The notes: generated from the sequence alone by a model not told the origin. Shown: positions 25,210 to 34,217, numbered from the stretch's first letter. The stretch: 64,000 nucleotides of DNA from Terrabacter aerolatus (GCF_007991735.1 NZ_BJYX01000003.1:228655-292654); one strand, 5' to 3'. Made by a program: numbers and translations.

Positions 25210-26649
25210 GTGCGCACCATCTCTGCTCGCTCACTGGCCCTGCTTCTCGGGTCCGATCCCCTCCCCCGGCCGGCCTACCGGGGCCTCGCGGACGGCATCC
25301 GTCGGCTCGTCTCCGACGGACGGCTTCTCGTCGGGACCCGCCTGCCCAGCGAGCGCACGCTGACGACCGAGCTCGGCCTCAGCCGCACCACCGTGGGCGC
25401 TGCCCTCGACACCCTTCGTGACGAGGGCTTCGTCGCGACCCGCCGCGGCTCCGGAAGCGTCGTCCGCCTCCCGACCGGACCGTCCGGCCTCGCCCTGTCC
25501 CAGGCCGGGCTCATCCCCACCGACGTCCCCCCGGACGTCATCGACCTGACGTATGCCGCCCTCCCGGCCGCCGCCGGCGTCACCGCCGCCTACGAGCGGG
25601 CCCTGCTCGAGCTGCCGCGCTTCCTGGCCACGGCGGGCTACGACCCGCGCGGCCTGCCGGAGACCCGGGCCGCCGTGGCCGAGTGGTTCGAGGCCCGCGG
25701 GCTGGCGACGTCGCCCGACCAGGTCGTCATCACCTCGGGAGCGCACGGCGGCCTGTCGGCGGTGCTGCGCGCCCAGCTCGAGGTCGGCGACCGCGTCCTC
25801 GTCGAGAGCCCGACCTACCCGAATGCCATCGTGGGAGTTCGGCGTTCGGCGTACCGGGCGGTGCCCACGCAGCTCACCCCGACGGGGTGGGACGTCGAGG
25901 CCGTCGAGGTGGGGCTGCGCCAGAGCGGGGCGCGGGCGGCATACCTCATCCCGGACCACCAGAACCCGACCGGGCTCGTCATGGACACCCCGACGCGGCA
26001 CCGGCTCGCGACGGTGCTCGCGCGCGCCGACGCCGTTCCCGTCGTCGACGAGACTTTCGTCGAGCTCGGGCTCGACGAGGACGTCGACCGCCCCGCGCCC
26101 TTTGCGAGCGCGTCCCGGCAGGCCCACACCCTCGGCAGCGCCGGCAAGACGTGGTGGGGCGGCCTGCGCGTCGGGTGGGTCCGGGCTCCCGAGGGCGCCA
26201 CGGAGTCCGTCATCGAGGCGCGGCACAGCCTCGACCTCGGCACCGCGATCCTCGAGCAGCTCGTCGTCACCGACCTGCTCCGCCAGGGCGAGGCCCTGCT
26301 CACGGACCGGCGGCGGGAGGCCCGCGCCCGGCGCGACGCCCTCACCGTCGCCCTGCGCCGCCACGTGCCGGAATGGCGTTTCGCCCTCCCGTCCGGGGGC
26401 CTCAACCTCTGGTGCGAGCTGCCCGAGGCCCGCGGCGACGAGCTCGCACGCGTGGCGGAGTCCGCCGGGGTGCGCCTGGCCCGCGGCGCGCAGTTCGGGG
26501 TCGAGGGCGGCTTCAGCCGGTGGGTGCGCGTGCCCTTCTGCGTCGCCCCCGACGAGGCCGACGAGGTGGGACGGCGGCTCGCCGAGGCCTGGCGGCTGGC
26601 GCTCGGTGAGCGCCCCACCACCCGCGACGTCAGCCCCCTCATCGCCTGA
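25210..26649 (+). CDS. MocR-type regulator (GntR HTH plus aminotransferase domain)
   Basis: 479 residues. GntR winged helix at the N-terminus (about 20-85: GLADGIRRLVSDGRLLVGTR, SRTTVGAALDTL), then a fold-type I aminotransferase domain with VVITSGAHGGLSAVLRAQL, IPDHQNPTG and the pyridoxal phosphate lysine in GSAGKTWWGGLRVGW (the SxxK site). MocR proteins usually bind PLP or an amino-acid adduct and control a divergent gene. That gene here is the YczE-like membrane protein, so control of that transporter-like protein is likely. GTG 25210 chosen by family alignment. Confidence 0.9.
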   Translation: MRTISARSLALLLGSDPLPRPAYRGLADGIRRLVSDGRLLVGTRLPSERTLTTELGLSRTTVGAALDTLRDEGFVATRRGSGSVVRLPTGPSGLALSQAGLIPTDVPPDVIDLTYAALPAAAGVTAAYERALLELPRFLATAGYDPRGLPETRAAVAEWFEARGLATSPDQVVITSGAHGGLSAVLRAQLEVGDRVLVESPTYPNAIVGVRRSAYRAVPTQLTPTGWDVEAVEVGLRQSGARAAYLIPDHQNPTGLVMDTPTRHRLATVLARADAVPVVDETFVELGLDEDVDRPAPFASASRQAHTLGSAGKTWWGGLRVGWVRAPEGATESVIEARHSLDLGTAILEQLVVTDLLRQGEALLTDRRREARARRDALTVALRRHVPEWRFALPSGGLNLWCELPEARGDELARVAESAGVRLARGAQFGVEGGFSRWVRVPFCVAPDEADEVGRRLAEAWRLALGERPTTRDVSPLIA

Positions 26650-26737
26650 CCTCTCCATGATCGCCGCCGAAGGCTCCGTCGCCACTCCCCACCTGCAACA
26701 CGCCGACCTGTGACGGGTGTGACGGGAGGGCCACCGG

Positions 26738-27808
26738 ATGATGATGGGCTGCGAGACTGACCGCGTGACCAACGACGCAACCGGGCGCATCACCTCCTGC
26801 CGGTGGGAGAACGGCAAGGTCGTCGACGAGGGCTTCGCCCTCGAGGAGGTCTCAGACCTCCTCCAGCGGGAGGGATCCCTCATCTGGGTCGACCTCTGCG
26901 AGCCCGACCACGCCGGGCTGCGCGCCCTCGCCACCGAGCTCGACCTCGACCCGCATGCCGTCGAGGACGCCGCGTCGGCCGGTGAGCGGCCCAAGGCCAC
27001 CCGCCACGCCAAGCACACCTTCCTCACCGTCTACGCGACTCGGCTGCTGTCCGGCGAGGAGGCCTCGTCCCTGTCGGACGATCCCACCGCATCGGGCCGC
27101 GAGTCCCGGCTGCGCACGAGCCGCATCTCGGCGTTCGTCCTGCCCCGTGGCATCATCACGGTCCGCGGGAGCTCCGACGTCGACATGGGTCCGGTGCTGG
27201 AGCGGTGGAACGACGACCCGGAGCTGCTGCAGCTCGGGGTGGGTGCGCTCGTGCACGGCCTGCTCGACACCGTCGTCGACGGTCACTTCGAGGCGATCCA
27301 ACAGCTCGACGACGCCATCGAGGAGCTCGAGGACCTGCTCTTCGACGAGCGCGGCCACATGCACACCGTGCAGGTGCGCACGTACCGGTTGCGCAAGGAG
27401 CTCGTCGAGCTGCGCCGGGTCGTGCTGCCCATGCGCGACGTCGTCAACGCCGTCCTGCGCCACCGCGGAGAGCTCGACCAGCGACACACCGCGCTCGACG
27501 GCTTCTACGACGACCTCTACGACCACGTGCTGCGGGCGGCCGAGTGGACCGAGTCGTTGCGCGACATGGTCACGACGATCTTCGAGACCAACCTGTCGCT
27601 CCAGGACGCGCGGCTCAACACGGTCATGAAGAAGCTCACCGGGTGGGCCGCCATCATCGCGGTTCCGACCGCCGTGACCGGCTGGTTCGGCCAGAACGTG
27701 CCCTACCCCGGTTTCGGCCGGGCCTGGGGCGTGCTGTTCAGCGCTGCGGTCATCGCCGGCGTGGCCGTCACGCTCTACGGCGTCTTCCGCCGCAAGGGCT
27801 GGATCTGA
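26738..27808 (+). CDS. corA: CorA-family divalent cation channel
   Basis: 356 residues. The long N-terminal alpha/beta and helical funnel includes a coiled-coil helix (FEAIQQLDDAIEELEDLLFD); two transmembrane helices occupy about residues 300-350. The signature after TM1 is GQN (in TGWFGQNVPYPGF) instead of the usual GMN. This Gln form occurs in other actinobacterial CorA-like proteins as I recall, so it may mark a subgroup rather than loss of function. It should carry Mg2+ (or Co2+/Ni2+) into the cell. ATG 26738 has a good GGGAGGG site 7 nt upstream; GTG 26765 is an alternative start. Ends in a perfect hairpin. Confidence 0.88.
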   Translation: MMMGCETDRVTNDATGRITSCRWENGKVVDEGFALEEVSDLLQREGSLIWVDLCEPDHAGLRALATELDLDPHAVEDAASAGERPKATRHAKHTFLTVYATRLLSGEEASSLSDDPTASGRESRLRTSRISAFVLPRGIITVRGSSDVDMGPVLERWNDDPELLQLGVGALVHGLLDTVVDGHFEAIQQLDDAIEELEDLLFDERGHMHTVQVRTYRLRKELVELRRVVLPMRDVVNAVLRHRGELDQRHTALDGFYDDLYDHVLRAAEWTESLRDMVTTIFETNLSLQDARLNTVMKKLTGWAAIIAVPTAVTGWFGQNVPYPGFGRAWGVLFSAAVIAGVAVTLYGVFRRKGWI

Positions 27809-27814
27809 CGACGC

Positions 27815-27849
27815 GGGAGGGCCGGGGCACCACGTGCCCCGGCCCTCCC
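27815..27849. terminator. Perfect bidirectional terminator between corA and ettA
   Basis: 16-bp perfect stem (27815-27830 with 27834-27849) and 3-nt loop. It lies between convergent genes ending at 27808 and 27884 and contains no wobble, so it works equally in both RNAs. Confidence 0.85.
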
Positions 27850-27883
27850 ATCGACTGTCGTCCCGCGCCGGCCACCGACCGCG

Positions 27884-29566
27884 TCAGTCGCGGGTCAGCT
27901 TGCGGTAGGTGACGCGATGCGGACGCGCGGCCTCAGGCCCGAGGCGCTCGACCTTGTTGGCCTCGTACGACTCGAAGTTGCCCTCGAACCAGTACCAGCT
28001 GGCGGGGTTCTCCTCGGTGCCCTCGTAGGCGAGGATGTGCGTCGCGACCCGGTCGAGGAACCACCGGTCGTGGGTGATGACGACGGCGCAGCCGGAGAAC
28101 TCGAGCAGGGCGTTCTCCAGGGAGCCCAGGGTCTCGACATCGAGGTCGTTGGTCGGCTCGTCGAGCAGCAGCAGGTTGCCGCCCTGCTTGAGGGTCAGGG
28201 CGAGGTTGAGACGGTTGCGCTCACCACCGGACAGGACGCCGGACAGCTTCTGCTGATCGGGACCCTTGAAGCCGAACTGCGAGACGTAGGCCCGCGACGG
28301 GATCTCGACGTTGCCGACCTTCATGTAGTCGAGCCCGTCGGACACGATCTCCCAGAGGTTCTTCTTCGGGTCCAGGCCCTCGCGGCCCTGGTCGACGTAG
28401 GAGATCTTGACCGTCTCACCGATCTTGACCTCACCGGCGTCCGGCTGCTCGAAACCGACGATGGTCTTGAAGAGCGTGGACTTGCCGACACCGTTGGGGC
28501 CGATGACACCGACGATGCCGTTGCGGGGCAGCGAGAACGACAGGTTGTCGATGAGGACGCGCTCACCGAAGCCCTTCTTGAGGTTCTTGACCTCGATGAC
28601 CGTCGAGCCGAGGCGCGGGCCCGGCGGGATCTGCAGCTCCTCGAAGTCGAGCTTGCGCGTACGCTCCGCCTCGGCCGCCATCTCCTCGTAGCGGGCCAGG
28701 CGCGCCTTGCTCTTGACCTGACGACCCTTGGCGTTGCTGCGAACCCACTCGAGCTCGGTCTTGAGCCGCTTGGCGAGCTTGGCGTCCTTCTTGCCCTGGA
28801 TCTGGAGGCGCTCGGACTTCTTCTCGAGGTAGGTCGAGTAGTTGCCCTCGTAGGGGTAGAGCCGGCCGCGGTCGACCTCGGCGATCCACTGCGCGACGTT
28901 GTCGAGGAAGTAGCGGTCGTGGGTGACGGCGATGACGGCGCCGGGGTAGGTCTCGAGGTGCTGCTCGAGCCACAGGACGGACTCGGCGTCGAGGTGGTTG
29001 GTCGGCTCGTCGAGCAGGAGCAGGTCGGGCTTCTGCAGGAGCAGCTTGCACAGGGCGACGCGGCGGCGCTCACCACCGGAGAGGTTGGTGACCGGCGAGT
29101 CCGGCGGCGGGCACCGCAGGGCGTCCATCGCCTGCTCGAGCTGGCTGTCGAGGTCCCACGCGTCGGCGTGGTCGATGTCCTCCTGCAGCTTGCCCATCTC
29201 CGCGAGCAAGGCGTCGTAGTCGGCATCGGGGTCGGCCATCTCCACGGAGATCTCGTTGTAGCGGTCGAGCTTGGCCTTGATCTCGCCGGCGCCCTCCTCG
29301 ACGTTGCCCAGGACGGTCTTGTCCTCGTTGAGAGGCGGCTCCTGGAGCAGGATGCCGACGGTCGCCCCGGTCGCGAGACGCGCCTCGCCGTTGCTCGGCT
29401 GGTCGAGTCCCGCCATGATCTTGAGGATCGTCGACTTGCCGGCACCGTTCGGGCCGACCATGCCGATCTTCGCGCCGGGGTAGAAGGACATCGAGACGTC
29501 ATCGAGGATGACCTTCTCGTTGTGTGCCTTGCGCGCACGGGTCATGGTGTAGATGTACTCGGCCAT
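27884..29566 (-). CDS. ettA: Energy-dependent translational throttle protein EttA (ABC-F)
   Basis: 560 residues, two ABC domains in one chain without transmembrane segments, the ABC-F layout. Domain 1: Walker A GPNGAGKST, LSGGERRRV signature, LLLLDEPTNHLD. Domain 2: GPNGVGKST, LSGGERNRL, LLLLDEPTNDLD. Between them lies the charged P-site tRNA interaction linker (ERLQIQGKKDAKLAKRLKTE). EttA binds the ribosomal E site and gates the first peptide bond according to ATP/ADP. The start MAEYIYTM is the normal one; a TAGCCT box 7 nt upstream suggests a leaderless mRNA. Confidence 0.95.
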   Translation of the reverse strand: MAEYIYTMTRARKAHNEKVILDDVSMSFYPGAKIGMVGPNGAGKSTILKIMAGLDQPSNGEARLATGATVGILLQEPPLNEDKTVLGNVEEGAGEIKAKLDRYNEISVEMADPDADYDALLAEMGKLQEDIDHADAWDLDSQLEQAMDALRCPPPDSPVTNLSGGERRRVALCKLLLQKPDLLLLDEPTNHLDAESVLWLEQHLETYPGAVIAVTHDRYFLDNVAQWIAEVDRGRLYPYEGNYSTYLEKKSERLQIQGKKDAKLAKRLKTELEWVRSNAKGRQVKSKARLARYEEMAAEAERTRKLDFEELQIPPGPRLGSTVIEVKNLKKGFGERVLIDNLSFSLPRNGIVGVIGPNGVGKSTLFKTIVGFEQPDAGEVKIGETVKISYVDQGREGLDPKKNLWEIVSDGLDYMKVGNVEIPSRAYVSQFGFKGPDQQKLSGVLSGGERNRLNLALTLKQGGNLLLLDEPTNDLDVETLGSLENALLEFSGCAVVITHDRWFLDRVATHILAYEGTEENPASWYWFEGNFESYEANKVERLGPEAARPHRVTYRKLTRD

Positions 29567-29573
29567 GCGCAGA

Positions 29574-29579
29574 AGGCTA
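29574..29579 (-). promoter_or_regulatory. Leaderless -10 box for ettA
   Basis: TAGCCT on the minus strand ends 7 nt before the ATG at 29566. Confidence 0.55.
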
Positions 29580-29635
29580 TCTGTCGGCGAGCGCGGCACC
29601 GAATCGGTGTCCGCGCCCGCTGACCGCCGTCCGGC

Positions 29636-30232
29636 TCAGGCCGAGAGCCGCTCGACCACCTCGTAGTCGTCCGTCTCGGGGTCGCCCGTCGCGAGCACGT
29701 CGTCCGTGCCCGTCACCGAGTCCGACGCGGGGTCGTAGTCGTCGTCGACGACACCGTCCGCGTCGACGTGGTCCGGCCGGGGATCCGACGGACCCGACGC
29801 CCCCTCGGTCATCGCCCGCACCGATGCCTGCACGTCGGGGTCGGCCGTGCGGTCGTGGCCCAGGGCGGCCGCCCGGCTCACCCGCTCGAAGGTGGCTCGG
29901 CCCCAGGACAGGTCGTGCCCGACGTGCGCGGCGTCGATCTGCGGGGAGCTGCGTGGCGTCCCGTCGTTGCTGAGGTACTGCTTGACCGAGAAGTTGCCCT
30001 CGACGATGACGGGCTGCCCCTTGCGCAGGGCCGTCGCGGCGTTGGCGGCGAGGGCGTTGAAGGCGATGACGTCGAAGAAGCTCGTGTCGCCGTCGACGAA
30101 GCGGCCGTCGCCGGTGCGCCGGTAGGGCGTCGTGGCGACCCGGAAGGTGGTGTAGGTGCTGCCGTTGCGGGCCTGTCGCTCGACGGGCTCGCTCACGACG
30201 TTGCCGTGCACGGTGATGCGGATCTCGTTCAT
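29636..30232 (-). CDS. ssb: Single-stranded DNA-binding protein paralogue
   Basis: 198 residues. The N-terminal OB fold (1-110) has ITVHGNVVSEPVERQ and KGQPVIVEGNFSVKQYL. The C-terminal half is acidic and disordered but ends in YEVVERLSA and lacks the conserved DDDIPF tip by which SSB recruits repair and replication proteins. It is therefore probably a second, specialised SSB (SsbB-like), not the main replication SSB. GAGGAG lies before ATG 30232. It precedes ettA on the same strand, with a 69-nt gap and a separate ettA -10 box. Confidence 0.85.
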   Translation of the reverse strand: MNEIRITVHGNVVSEPVERQARNGSTYTTFRVATTPYRRTGDGRFVDGDTSFFDVIAFNALAANAATALRKGQPVIVEGNFSVKQYLSNDGTPRSSPQIDAAHVGHDLSWGRATFERVSRAAALGHDRTADPDVQASVRAMTEGASGPSDPRPDHVDADGVVDDDYDPASDSVTGTDDVLATGDPETDDYEVVERLSA

Positions 30233-30409
30233 CGGTGCTCCTCGGGAGGGTCCAGAGGCGGCCTCGCGCCGCCTGGGACCACCTTCGGGCGCCCTCGCCC
30301 GGGCCGACAGACGACGTCTGCCGCTTGTGGACACCACGGGTCGGCCCGCCGGGGGTGTGGACGAGGGATCCGACCGCCCCCGTCCGCCCCCTCCGGGACC
30401 GCTCCCCCG

Positions 30410-32149
30410 TCAGCCGGCTGCGGCCTCGAGGTGCTCGCGCGTCTCCCGGTGCCGCACGAGGACCTCGTCCACCGGGATGAGGATGTGCTCGTCGGCCACG
30501 GTGGCCACCGACTCGGTGAGCCGCTGCTCCACGACGGTCCTGCGGTGGCTGGCGCCGACGCGCGCCCACCACCGGGAGAGCGCGCCGAGGCCGATCCCGA
30601 CGAGGACGCCGACCACCACCAGGACGAGCGGCAGCGGCACGATGCCGACCGAGGGGGTCTCGGGCCGGGGGAGCTGCAGGAGCGCGAAGGCCCACAGGAC
30701 GGCATACCAGATGAGCCCGACGAGGGCGAGGAGACCGAGCACCCACTGGAGCACGTTGACCGCGAACCACCACACGGGCCGGCGGGCCCGCAGGGAGGTC
30801 CCGATGACGGCGCGGTCGAGGGAGTCCGTCAGGTTTCCCTCACCGGGGTCGACGGCGTCCTCGGCGGCCTGGGCCCACGGCACCGGCAGGCCCTGGGACG
30901 CCTCGCGGACGAAGCCGCGGGTGGCGAGGTCGACGGCCGACACGGTCGAGACGGTCGGCGCCGGGATCGACGAGCGACCGAGCAGCGCCCTCACGTCGGC
31001 CCCGTCGATCTCCACGTGGATGGGTGGACGCCCGCCGGTGCGGTCGAGACGGAGCCGGCGCAGCGGGTCGGCGGCGAAGCCCTTGGTCCAGCGGGCGAAG
31101 AGCCACCCGGTGTGGGCGAAGGCCTCGCGGCGGTAGTCGCGCGCGACGGCGTCCAGCACGATGGGCACGCCGGCCGCACGGGCCAGCGAGGCATCGAGCT
31201 CGTCGCGAGGCACGCGGCCCACCTCGACCTCGGTGTCGCCGACGCCGGGACGCAGTCGCGCCGCAGCACCGATGATGTCAGCCTTGAGCCGCTGACGCGA
31301 CGCCGCATGTCCTGCAACGGCATTCGCCAGTCGCTGCTTCAGCTCGGGAATGCCCTGACCGGAGACGGTCGACGTCGCGAGCACCTTCGCATCGGCGACG
31401 CCGTCGGCGACGAGCAGCTTCGAGAGGTCCTGCGTCAGGGTCTTGACGGCATCGCCCTGCAGACGGTCCGCCTGGTTGAGGACGGCCAGCGTGACGGCGT
31501 CGTGCTGCGACAGCAGGCTGACGAACTCGTCGTGGAGGCGGGCGTCGGCGTACTTCTGGGGGTCCGTCACCCAGACGAAGACGTCGACGAGCTCGAGCAC
31601 CCGCTCCGCCTCACGGCGGTGCTCGAGCTCGCGCGAGTCGAAGTCGGGCAGGTCGAGCAGCACGAGGCCGTCGAGAGAGCCCGCCACCTGGACGGCCGAC
31701 GCGGCCGCCGCGGCCGCCGAGGCCGCCGAGGCCGCCGAGGCCGCCGAGGAAGGCGCACCAGGCGCCTCCGTGTCGACGACGTGACGGTCCGCGACACCGA
31801 GCCAGTCGAGCAGCTCGGTCGCGTCGGACTCGCCCCACAGGCCGGCGGTCGGGCGCGAGGTCGTCGGGCGGCGGGCGCCGATGGTCGCGACGTCAGCGCC
31901 GACGAGGGCGTTGAAGAGCGAGGACTTGCCGCTGCCGGTCGCCCCGGCGAGCGCGACGACCGTGTGGTCGCCGCCCATCCCGGAGCGTTCGACGGCCTTG
32001 TCGACGACACGGCGAGCTGCGGCGACGCCCGAGGGGTCGAGCTCGTCGGCGCCCGACACGAGCGCCATGGACAGCTCCGTCGTGCGGCTGCCGAGCTCGG
32101 CGGCAGAGACCGCCTTGACCGTGGCGCGCCCCATCCGGATCGGGCTCAT
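30410..32149 (-). CDS. Membrane-anchored GTPase, dynamin/YfjP-like
   Basis: 579 residues. G1 GATGSGKSSLF (about 68-78), G3 DLPDF (about 165) and G4 NQAD (about 218). Two transmembrane segments near the C-terminus (about 460-490 and 500-525) and a terminal helix suggest membrane attachment. An Ala/Ser repeat lies between G1 and G3. Its ATG overlaps the stop of a second GTPase gene (ATGA, 32146-32149), so the two act together, as with the tandem DynA/DynB pair of Streptomyces septation. Exact role uncertain; the pairing is the main clue. Confidence 0.8.
   Translation of the reverse strand: MSPIRMGRATVKAVSAAELGSRTTELSMALVSGADELDPSGVAAARRVVDKAVERSGMGGDHTVVALAGATGSGKSSLFNALVGADVATIGARRPTTSRPTAGLWGESDATELLDWLGVADRHVVDTEAPGAPSSAASAASAASAAAAAASAVQVAGSLDGLVLLDLPDFDSRELEHRREAERVLELVDVFVWVTDPQKYADARLHDEFVSLLSQHDAVTLAVLNQADRLQGDAVKTLTQDLSKLLVADGVADAKVLATSTVSGQGIPELKQRLANAVAGHAASRQRLKADIIGAAARLRPGVGDTEVEVGRVPRDELDASLARAAGVPIVLDAVARDYRREAFAHTGWLFARWTKGFAADPLRRLRLDRTGGRPPIHVEIDGADVRALLGRSSIPAPTVSTVSAVDLATRGFVREASQGLPVPWAQAAEDAVDPGEGNLTDSLDRAVIGTSLRARRPVWWFAVNVLQWVLGLLALVGLIWYAVLWAFALLQLPRPETPSVGIVPLPLVLVVVGVLVGIGLGALSRWWARVGASHRRTVVEQRLTESVATVADEHILIPVDEVLVRHRETREHLEAAAG
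31712..31747. repeat. Four tandem 9-bp units inside the GTPase gene
   Basis: Four perfect copies of GGCCGCCGA. On the coding (minus) strand they encode Ser-Ala-Ala repeats within a longer Ala run, between the G1 and G3 motifs. Length change by 9 bp would keep frame. Confidence 0.9.
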
Positions 32150-33855
32150 CGGGCCTCCCTCACCGCAGCAGCGGCCGCGCTCAGGCGCTCGGTCTGGGCG
32201 GTGTCGACCTGCAACGTCGTAACAGCTCCTTGGTAGCGGGCGAGCTCGGCGGCATAGAGCTCGTCGACGCGGTCGGCCAGCTGCTCGCGGGCCTTGCGGG
32301 CGAGCTCGCGGACGGCCTGGTCGCCGAAGACGGCCTCGAGCAGCTTCTGCCCCACCACGGCGGTGCCACCGGCGATCCCCACCTCGGCGCCCGTGATGCC
32401 GGCGGTGCTCGCGAACGTGACGAGCATGAGGACGACGCCGAGCCCGTTGACGCCGTAGGCCATGATCCGGGCCGTGGTGCGACGGTCCCGCCCCTCGTCG
32501 CGCACCATCTGGAGGATGTCGCCCTGCCAGTCGCGCACGAGGCGCTGGATGCGCCGGTCGACGTCGGCGCCGGAGCGTCCGAGCGCCGGGTCGGCCCTCA
32601 GCAGCTGGTCGCCGCCGGGCAGCGTGCGCCACGCGCGGGCGATCGAGCTCGCGGCGAGCTCGGCGTGGTTGACGACGAGTGACTCGACGCCGGACTGCAG
32701 GGCCTCCCCGAGGTGGTCGGCACGCGCCGGCTCGCCCCGGAGGAAGGAGGTGAAGCGGTCCCGGACGCGGGAGACGGTGGACTCGACCTGGCGGAAGAAC
32801 TCGCCCGTGCCGACGAACTCCTGCCAGCGGGCCAGCACCTCGCCACGCAGCAGGGTGCCGTCGAGCATGCCCTCGTGCACCTGCCTCCTGGCGTCGTCGT
32901 AGGCAGCCGCGGCGGTGGCGACGAGCGCCTCGCCGGCCGAGGTCTGCTCGGTGGAGGCCTCGACGAGGGCGAGCGTGCGGGCGTCGAGGGAGACGAGCGC
33001 CCCCCGGAGCGTCTGCCGCACGACCTCGGCCCGGGCCTGGGCGTCACCGGCGAGCGCGGCCAGCCACCCGCGCAGCCGCTGGGTCTGCTCGGCGGGCAGG
33101 AGTCCGTCCTCGAGGTCGGACTCGACGACGGTGAAGATCGGGGCCTGGTCGAGCCCCTGCTCGCGCAGCATCGAGGCGAAGTGGGTGCGGATCTCGTCGA
33201 CGGCCGTCGGGGGCACGCGGTCGAGCACGACGGCCACGGACGTGCCGCGCTCCGACGCATCGCGCAGCAGCTCCCACGGCACGGCGTCGGCGTAGCGCGC
33301 GGCCGTCGTGACGAAGACCCACAGGTCGGCTGCCGCGAGCAGCTGGGTGGCAAGGCCGCGGTTGGCCTCCACGACGCTGTCGATGTCCGGGGCGTCGAGC
33401 AGGGCGAGGCCGGCCGCCACCTCGTCGGTGGAGACGAGCCGCACGGCACCGGGGCCGTCGGAGGAGGAGTGCCGGCCGGTGATCCGGGCCAGGCCGGGCA
33501 GGATGCGCGGGCCGGAGAACCACGCCGCGTCGGACGGGTGGTGGATGAGCACGGGCGACCGCGTCGTCGGACGCAGGACACCCGGCAGGGTCACCTCTCG
33601 CCCGACGACGGAGTTGACGAGGGTCGACTTGCCGGCCCCGGTCGAGCCTCCGACGACGGCGAGCAGGGGCGCGTCGAGCGACGTGAGCCGCGGGATGACG
33701 TAGTCGTCGAGCTGGTCGAGCAGGCGCCCGCGGGCCGTCCGGGCCTCGGCAGCGCCGGGCAGCTCGAGCGGGAGGGTCGCCTCGGCGACGGCAGACCGAA
33801 GTGCCGCAACGCCCGCGAGGAGCCGGGCATTGCCCACCCCTGAATCACCTGCCAC
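32146..33855 (-). CDS. Membrane-associated GTPase, first of a tandem dynamin-like pair
   Basis: 569 residues from GTG 33855 (AAAGGA 7 nt upstream). G1 GGSTGAGKSTLVNS (about 60-73), a switch-I Thr in LRPTTRSPVLI, G3 DAPDID (about 130) and a G4-like VLDRVPP (about 175). A hydrophobic segment near residues 480-510 (VLMLVTFASTAGITGAEVGI) and a coiled helical tail follow. Overlaps the next GTPase gene by 4 nt. A membrane-remodelling or cell-division role is inferred from the tandem GTPase arrangement only. Confidence 0.8.
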   Translation of the reverse strand: MAGDSGVGNARLLAGVAALRSAVAEATLPLELPGAAEARTARGRLLDQLDDYVIPRLTSLDAPLLAVVGGSTGAGKSTLVNSVVGREVTLPGVLRPTTRSPVLIHHPSDAAWFSGPRILPGLARITGRHSSSDGPGAVRLVSTDEVAAGLALLDAPDIDSVVEANRGLATQLLAAADLWVFVTTAARYADAVPWELLRDASERGTSVAVVLDRVPPTAVDEIRTHFASMLREQGLDQAPIFTVVESDLEDGLLPAEQTQRLRGWLAALAGDAQARAEVVRQTLRGALVSLDARTLALVEASTEQTSAGEALVATAAAAYDDARRQVHEGMLDGTLLRGEVLARWQEFVGTGEFFRQVESTVSRVRDRFTSFLRGEPARADHLGEALQSGVESLVVNHAELAASSIARAWRTLPGGDQLLRADPALGRSGADVDRRIQRLVRDWQGDILQMVRDEGRDRRTTARIMAYGVNGLGVVLMLVTFASTAGITGAEVGIAGGTAVVGQKLLEAVFGDQAVRELARKAREQLADRVDELYAAELARYQGAVTTLQVDTAQTERLSAAAAAVREAR

Positions 33856-34024
33856 GCCCGTATCCTTTCGTGTCGCGCTTACACAACCAAACCGAAAGGC
33901 GGCGCGCCTCCCTGACGTACCCGAGTCGTGACCTGAGCCGTCCTCGCGGCCGCCGCTCCCACGCCCGACGACGGGGCCCGGCATACGCCCTGGGCGCCGA
34001 AGATCGTTGGCCTGCCGACGATTC

Positions 34025-34047
34025 CCGAGGACGTATGCCGTCCTCGG
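34025..34047 (-). terminator. Terminator of tRNA-Arg
   Basis: 9-bp perfect stem (34025-34033 with 34039-34047) with a 5-nt loop, about 45 nt past the tRNA 3' end on the minus strand. The loop and first stem pairs are a copy of the window-wide octamer GTATGCCG. Confidence 0.6.
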
Positions 34048-34090
34048 CCCGGGTGCCACGAGCGCGGTCGCGCGCGAGGCGACCTCTCGG

Positions 34091-34163
34091 CGCCCCCGGC
34101 AGGAATCGAACCTGCGACCAAGAGATTAGAAGGCTCTTGCTCTATCCGCTGAGCTACAGGGGC
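34091..34163 (-). tRNA. tRNA-Arg(TCT)
   Basis: 73 nt, cloverleaf by eye: 7-bp acceptor (GCCCCTG with CGGGGGC), D arm with GCTC/GAGC, anticodon loop CTTCTAA with anticodon TCT, and T loop TTCGATT. The last anticodon-stem pair is a C-U mismatch. CCA is not encoded. It reads AGA, a rare codon at this GC content. Confidence 0.95.
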
Positions 34164-34188
34164 CGGCGCCCGATCCGGGCGCGGTCCA

Positions 34189-34194
34189 ATGATA
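34189..34194 (-). promoter_or_regulatory. -10 box of tRNA-Arg
   Basis: TATCAT on the minus strand, 25 nt before the tRNA 5' end (34163). No clear -35 is visible. Confidence 0.45.
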
Positions 34195-34217
34195 GGCACC
34201 CGCGACGGGATGTCCGG

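Noticed and set aside
26657..26713. 18-codon open frame before corA, possible leader peptide
   Set aside because: No Shine-Dalgarno site, no attenuator hairpin, and no obvious codon run.
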